From NCBI GenBank assembly GCA_045649485.1, contig JAZRPZ010000004.1, forward strand, positions 1-64,000: a DNA stretch of 64,000 bases. Direction: 5' to 3'. Shown one piece after another: positions 60,633 through 64,000 of this stretch (position 1 is the stretch's first letter; every line of letters starts with the position of its first letter). Position numbers and translations under genes: made by a program. A model generated the notes under the pieces. The model was not told the DNA's origin and made no database searches. It saw only the letters and a list, made by a program, of their open reading frames with translations. This stretch comes from RUG11247 sp045649485 (GTDB lineage: Bacteria; Bacillota; Clostridia; Christensenellales; Aristaeellaceae).

Positions 60633-60765
60633 AAAAAATCCCACAGACTCCTATCCGGCAACCCCGCGACGCGCGCCAAAATCCTCTTATTGCTGCTGCC
60701 TTCCGGCCCTGACAAGGTTCGTGGCATGACGCCGTACGAGACCGAATATTCATCGCCCGTGGAAC
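60633..60765 (-). ncRNA. ffs: Signal recognition particle RNA (small bacterial type)
   Basis: The minus strand contains the universally conserved SRP apical segment GTCAGGGCCGGAAGGCAGCAGC, flanked by pairing arms. The 5' TTCCAC pairs with GTGGGA ahead of a T-run (60633-60638). Length about 130 bases. It binds Ffh and targets membrane proteins. No Alu domain is evident, so it is the short form. Confidence 0.92.
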
Positions 60766-60771
60766 ATTACT

Positions 60772-60800
60772 ATTATAGCACAGTCGCCGTCAAAGTGCAA
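60772..60800 (-). promoter_or_regulatory. Promoter of SRP RNA
   Basis: TTGCAC (60795-60800) and TATAAT (60772-60777) with 17-base spacing; the start site would be near 60765. Confidence 0.8.
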
Positions 60801-60853
60801 CATGCCTTAAGGGCTTTTGAATTGTATAATATTGGTAAAGTCCCGTTTCCCTA

Positions 60854-60882
60854 TTTACAACAACATTAGCCTGTGATATAAT
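60854..60882 (+). promoter_or_regulatory. Promoter of the tRNA-Ala gene
   Basis: TTTACA (60854-60859) and TATAAT (60877-60882) with 17-base spacing. Confidence 0.78.
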
Positions 60883-60920
60883 ATATTCTGTTGTGAGGCA
60901 AGCAAAGCTTCCGAACATCT

Positions 60921-60996
60921 GGGGCATTAGCGCAGTTGGTAGCGCGTTTGAATGGCATTCAAAAGGTCAGGGGTTCGACTCCCCTATGCTCCACCA
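60921..60996 (+). tRNA. tRNA-Ala (anticodon GGC)
   Basis: A 76-base cloverleaf with CCA encoded. The acceptor stem is GGGGCAT/ATGCTCC, the anticodon stem TTTGA/TCAAA holds loop ATGGCAT, giving anticodon GGC, and the T-loop is TTCGACT. A G3-U70 pair, the alanine identity element, is present. It reads GCC and GCU codons. Confidence 0.97.
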
Positions 60997-60997
60997 C

Positions 60998-61040
60998 AAA
61001 AGGACTGAAACTTTGTATCAAAGCTTCAGTCCTTTTCTTT
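60998..61040 (+). terminator. Terminator of the tRNA-Ala gene
   Basis: AAAAGGACTGAA pairs with TTCAGTCCTTTT (60998-61009/61025-61036), followed by CTTT. Confidence 0.85.
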
Positions 61041-61332
61041 ATGTTCTTGCAGCATCCTAATGCAAAACAGCAAATGAGCCTTGGAATATGCGGTTTTTGA
61101 TTTATTCTCCTCCGCAGCCGGAAGCGATGCCGAAGTAAATTAAAATCGTCCAAATATAAAAAGCACCCACCTATGCCGGTTGGGTGCTTTTTTCATTCCC
61201 GGGAGCAATCGTTTTGATATCAGGGCTTTCGTTTAATCAATAGCCATTTCGTTATGTTGTTGGGTGTATCTGCGCTGATTAGCTAATAACTTTCTACACC
61301 TGATTGCTGTGCATGAAATTGAGAATTTCAAA
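61041..61332. other. Intergenic stretch with an orphan terminator
   Basis: No convincing gene. A strong terminator hairpin at 61158-61193 (AAAAAGCACCCA/TGGGTGCTTTTTT) has no obvious gene in front of it. A perfect dyad TGAAATT-gag-AATTTCA sits at 61314-61330, next to the promoter of the GH36-like gene. Confidence 0.5.
61158..61193. terminator. Terminator without an assigned gene
   Basis: A 12-bp stem with A- and T-runs on both sides. It may catch read-through from the tRNA, or mark an unrecognised short transcript at 61041-61157. Confidence 0.8.
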
Positions 61333-61361
61333 TTGACTTGATTATTTTGGTGACATATAAT
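61333..61361 (+). promoter_or_regulatory. Promoter of the GH36-like gene with adjacent dyad
   Basis: TTGACT (61333-61338) and TATAAT (61356-61361) with 17-base spacing. The dyad 61314-61330 ends 2 bases before the -35, a likely regulator site. Confidence 0.82.
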
Positions 61362-61413
61362 AAATCATAGTCGGCAACATACTGAACATCACACAGTAAA
61401 GGAGAATTGATTG

Positions 61414-63396
61414 ATGACAGCTAACAAAGTATGCACAGATCTTCCCGGCATGCTCCGTCTGGTTATCAATGATCTGCACCTTGATTGGCATCTGCCCAGT
61501 TTCCCGATCGACGGACAATACGTAAAGGCAGAACGTTTTTTGTACGAAACCATATATAAAGGAAACAGAGTTCTTGAATATGCCTTGACAGAAGAAATTT
61601 CTCTTAAGATAGAACTGGCAGAATACGAGAACGCTCCTTTTTGCCGTATCCGCTATCGCCTTGAAGGCGAAGGCCATTTTACCACCACTGACAGGGATAT
61701 GCCGATTCTCTACGGCGGTATTTCCTGCAATGCCGACGCCCTAACCGAGATCCAGCTTTCCAATTTTGATCGCATCAATCACACCTTTAAACCTACCGTC
61801 GAACGATATGATGATGGGCTTCAGTACAACCGTTCCTTTATTGGTCCGATTGTGATCGCCGAAAATAAGGCCCGCTGCTGCCTCGTTGCATATGAGCACG
61901 GAGCTGAAGCACCGGATCATTTTTTGCACTTCGTTTGCAGGGATAACGAACTTCAGCTTTATTCCACAAAGGGTAATTACTTTAAGGGCCAGTCCTACAA
62001 TGATTATGAGTCTGCGTGGATACAGATCGGCTTCTCAGAGGACATCCGATCCCTTCAGACAGCTTATAGGAAATTCATGCTGGACGATATCTGTCCTTTA
62101 TCGCCCAATCGGGAGCCTTATATCTTCTATAACACCTGGAACAATCAGGAACGCGACAAGTATTTTCACCACAAGCCCTATCTGACCGCTATGACTCAGG
62201 AACACATGCTGGCTGAAATCGACATTGCGCATGAGTTGGGCATAGAATATTTCGTTATCGATACCGGATGGTATCAGAAAACCGGTGATTGGGAGGTCAA
62301 CCTCAATCGATTCCCCGATGCACTGAAGGCGATCCGGGAAAAACTGGATGCATACGGAATGAAACTCGGCTTATGGTTCAATCCTATCGTTGCTGCACAA
62401 ACATCCTATCCCCGGGTCAGGCATCCCGAGTGGACGGTCGAAAAAGATGGCGTCGAATCATTTTGGGGAAAGATTTGGGAAACAGAGGAAAGCTATGCTA
62501 TGTGCCTTGTTTCCGATTATGCCGATTATTTCATTGAACAATTGGTACGCCTGCATGATACCCTTGGCGTATGCTATTTCAAGTGGGATGCGATCGGGCA
62601 ATACGGATGCGACTGCGCCCATCATAATCATGGAACGGACGCGAACAGTGCGGAAGAGCGTTTGGATTCCTACGCATACCAAATGGGCCTTCGCATGCTG
62701 TATATCGCTGAAGAAGTAACCCGCCGGTGCCCGGGTTCCATCATAGATTTCGACATAACCGAAGGCGGACGCTTTGTCGGATTGGGTTTTCTGTCCGTGG
62801 GAAAATATTTCCTGATCAATAACGGCCCCTATTTCAGCTCCTTCGATATTCCGAACTCCGTATCCATGGAACCAAATACCATCAATGTATTCTTTTATCC
62901 CGGCTCAGCCAGACCGCAGGTGTGTCGCAGCTTCACACAGTTTGACCCTTGGATTCCCTCGACGTTGTTCCTTACACACTTCCTTCCTGAGGGAGACGCA
63001 AAGGCACGCCGCAATTCCCAGGCATCACTTGTGCTCGGCGGCAACGGTATATGGGGTGACCTGCTCCATCTGACCGAAGAGGAAATTCTTGACTGGAAGC
63101 GTTTTCTTGTACTGTATAAGCAGGTGAGACATGATGTATCCCGCGCCAATCCAATCGTCCGCGGCTGGGCAGGTGCCAGTCCGGAATTCCACGAAAAACT
63201 TGATCCCGCATCAGGCCGCGGTGTCATCTGCTGCTTCTGTCGTACCGGCGGAACATTCCATTATATAACACGCAAATTGTGTACTGTGCCCATCTCGGTA
63301 ATAGGAGCTGATGATTTCAATATCCGCAGCGACGGCAGAGTGGAGATTATTATCACACTGTCTGACAATGATGCCCAAACAATATTCTTCATCTGA
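61414..63396 (+). CDS. Alpha-galactosidase-like enzyme (GH36)
   Basis: A 660-residue clan GH-D enzyme. The N-terminal beta domain is followed by a barrel with FVIDTGWYQKTGDWEVN, MKLGLWFNP and the nucleophile aspartate D392 in YFKWDAIGQYG. The acid/base region, DFDITEGGRFVGLG, differs from the common SGGGRxD motif, so substrate or linkage may differ. No signal peptide. ATG 61414 follows AAAGGAG. The gene is more AT-rich and uses less biased codons than its neighbours and sits near a tRNA gene, mild hints of transfer. Confidence 0.75.
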   Translation: MTANKVCTDLPGMLRLVINDLHLDWHLPSFPIDGQYVKAERFLYETIYKGNRVLEYALTEEISLKIELAEYENAPFCRIRYRLEGEGHFTTTDRDMPILYGGISCNADALTEIQLSNFDRINHTFKPTVERYDDGLQYNRSFIGPIVIAENKARCCLVAYEHGAEAPDHFLHFVCRDNELQLYSTKGNYFKGQSYNDYESAWIQIGFSEDIRSLQTAYRKFMLDDICPLSPNREPYIFYNTWNNQERDKYFHHKPYLTAMTQEHMLAEIDIAHELGIEYFVIDTGWYQKTGDWEVNLNRFPDALKAIREKLDAYGMKLGLWFNPIVAAQTSYPRVRHPEWTVEKDGVESFWGKIWETEESYAMCLVSDYADYFIEQLVRLHDTLGVCYFKWDAIGQYGCDCAHHNHGTDANSAEERLDSYAYQMGLRMLYIAEEVTRRCPGSIIDFDITEGGRFVGLGFLSVGKYFLINNGPYFSSFDIPNSVSMEPNTINVFFYPGSARPQVCRSFTQFDPWIPSTLFLTHFLPEGDAKARRNSQASLVLGGNGIWGDLLHLTEEEILDWKRFLVLYKQVRHDVSRANPIVRGWAGASPEFHEKLDPASGRGVICCFCRTGGTFHYITRKLCTVPISVIGADDFNIRSDGRVEIIITLSDNDAQTIFFI

Positions 63397-63843
63397 TTGC
63401 TCTCATCCTGAAATCCATGTGTACGATTGGGTTCCGTCGGCAGTAATCGGAAGTTCTGCATTGCAACCACCGAGTCTGTTTTACACCCGGCCCGAATCAT
63501 TTGTACCCAACGTACATATTCGCAAAACGATAGCCGGGAATTGCATTGTTTTTTTGAGTCATTCTACAAATAAAGCACTCAGTTTTCACTGAGCGCTTCT
63601 CTTTTTATATCTTACCAACCGTTTCAACAAACAATTTTTGAACCGAATCTCTTCCCGTACCAATAATTCTTATATCTGCAATGTCGAAATACTATCTTTC
63701 TTCAAAACGAAGAAACGCATTGTCATTAATGATAATCTCTTTCAATTTTATGCCCGGTGAAGTATAATAGATACAATAGTATTGCATGTTTCGCCGGGCT
63801 ATGGCCATGCAATAATCAAGACGGAAATGAGGAGAGATAAATA
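63397..63843. other. Intergenic stretch between the GH36-like and nitroreductase-like genes
   Basis: About 450 bases. A terminator lies at 63572-63607. Before it, 63410-63560 holds short frames on both strands with no ribosome site or known product. A possible -10 (TATAAT, 63763-63768) is followed by nested inverted repeats (63752-63761/63789-63798 and 63782-63788/63806-63812). Confidence 0.45.
63572..63607 (+). terminator. Terminator downstream of the GH36-like gene
   Basis: AAGC-CTCAG pairs with CTGAG-GCTT, then CTCTTTTT. It is about 175 bases past the stop. Confidence 0.65.
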
Positions 63844-64000
63844 ATGGATGCATTGAATCTTATCAAGACACGCCGCAGTACCCGCAAATTTCAGGACCGT
63901 CATGTAGAAAAAGAATTGCTTGAATCCATCATAGATGCAGGCCGCCACGCCCCCAGCGGCGGCAACAGCCAGACAACCCATTTCATCGCAATCACAAACA
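63844..64000 (+). CDS. Partial nitroreductase family protein
   Basis: The first 52 residues of a frame running off the right edge. It begins MDALNLIKTRRSTRKFQDR, with the RRSxRKF FMN-binding start of the nitroreductase fold, then APSGGNSQTTHFIAI, also diagnostic. Family members reduce nitro compounds, enones or flavins with NAD(P)H. GAGGAGAG precedes the ATG. Nested repeats upstream suggest regulation. Confidence 0.88.
   Translation, partial: MDALNLIKTRRSTRKFQDRHVEKELLESIIDAGRHAPSGGNSQTTHFIAITN

Noticed and set aside
60959..61153. 64-residue minus-strand frame over the tRNA-Ala gene ending in GVEPLTF
   Set aside because: This is the well-known spurious ORF produced by the complement of a tRNA 3' half.
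60921..63600. Genomic island integrated at tRNA-Ala
   Set aside because: No integrase gene and no repeat of the tRNA 3' end within the window; composition evidence alone is weak.
1..64000. CRISPR arrays, insertion sequences, prophage or rRNA genes
   Set aside because: No spaced direct repeats, transposase or phage proteins, and no rRNA sequence were seen on either strand.

Overview
The window reads as chromosomal DNA of an anaerobic Bacillota, class Clostridia, most likely an Oscillospirales/Ruminococcaceae-type fermenter. The signs are strong AGGAGG ribosome sites, a tyrosine T-box, a yybP-ykoY manganese riboswitch, a small SRP RNA, a ferritin-like protein and a DUF1858 protein, several aldo/keto reductases carrying two 4Fe-4S motifs, and plant-polysaccharide glycoside hydrolases. 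There is no prophage, insertion sequence, CRISPR array or rRNA. Both ends cut genes: rlmH on the left and a nitroreductase-like gene on the right.

Region 1 (1-22.7 kb) is almost all minus strand and is housekeeping. It holds ychF-CPBP protease-rlmH, a phosphoglucomutase with a ferritin-like partner, a cysK-cysE-dus operon, a MarR regulator, and a tightly coupled run (two surE copies, YigZ, HelD-like helicase, HI0933 flavoprotein, GNAT acetyltransferase, COG2509 flavoprotein, RmuC). A T-box with a probable UAC specifier controls an aminotransferase and tyrS. A D-cysteine desulfhydrase-like enzyme and a flavin reductase follow.

Region 2 (22.7-34.8 kb) is carbohydrate-oriented. Divergently expressed GH43 and GH106-like genes are followed by an alcohol dehydrogenase and a FliB-like protein, then a plus-strand operon (N-acetylneuraminate-lyase-like aldolase, ThuA-like protein, SGNH hydrolase), an amidohydrolase, a nucleotidyltransferase and a flavin reductase.

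Region 3 (34.8-48.7 kb) is the most unusual part. It has four aldo/keto reductases with C-terminal ferredoxin-like cysteine motifs, two LysR regulators, a second Dus enzyme, a flavodoxin-like protein and a DUF3737 beta-helix protein. It also has a DUF1538 membrane protein paired with a protein made of two PII-like domains. A CNNM/CorC ion transporter is preceded by a 30-codon acidic, cysteine-rich leader ORF whose end is built into an intrinsic terminator.

Region 4 (48.7-64 kb) holds two MATE transporters, a D-mannonate-oxidoreductase-type SDR, a GH3 glucosidase, RNase Z, a phosphodiesterase-like enzyme, glycerate kinase, mntP with its Mn riboswitch, a MalK-like ATPase that has lost its nucleotide-binding motifs, SRP RNA, tRNA-Ala(GGC) and a GH36-like alpha-galactosidase.

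The best candidates for new biology are the CNNM leader-peptide attenuator, the DUF1538/double-PII pair with its LysR neighbour, the degenerate MalK-like ATPase and the family of Fe-S aldo/keto reductases.
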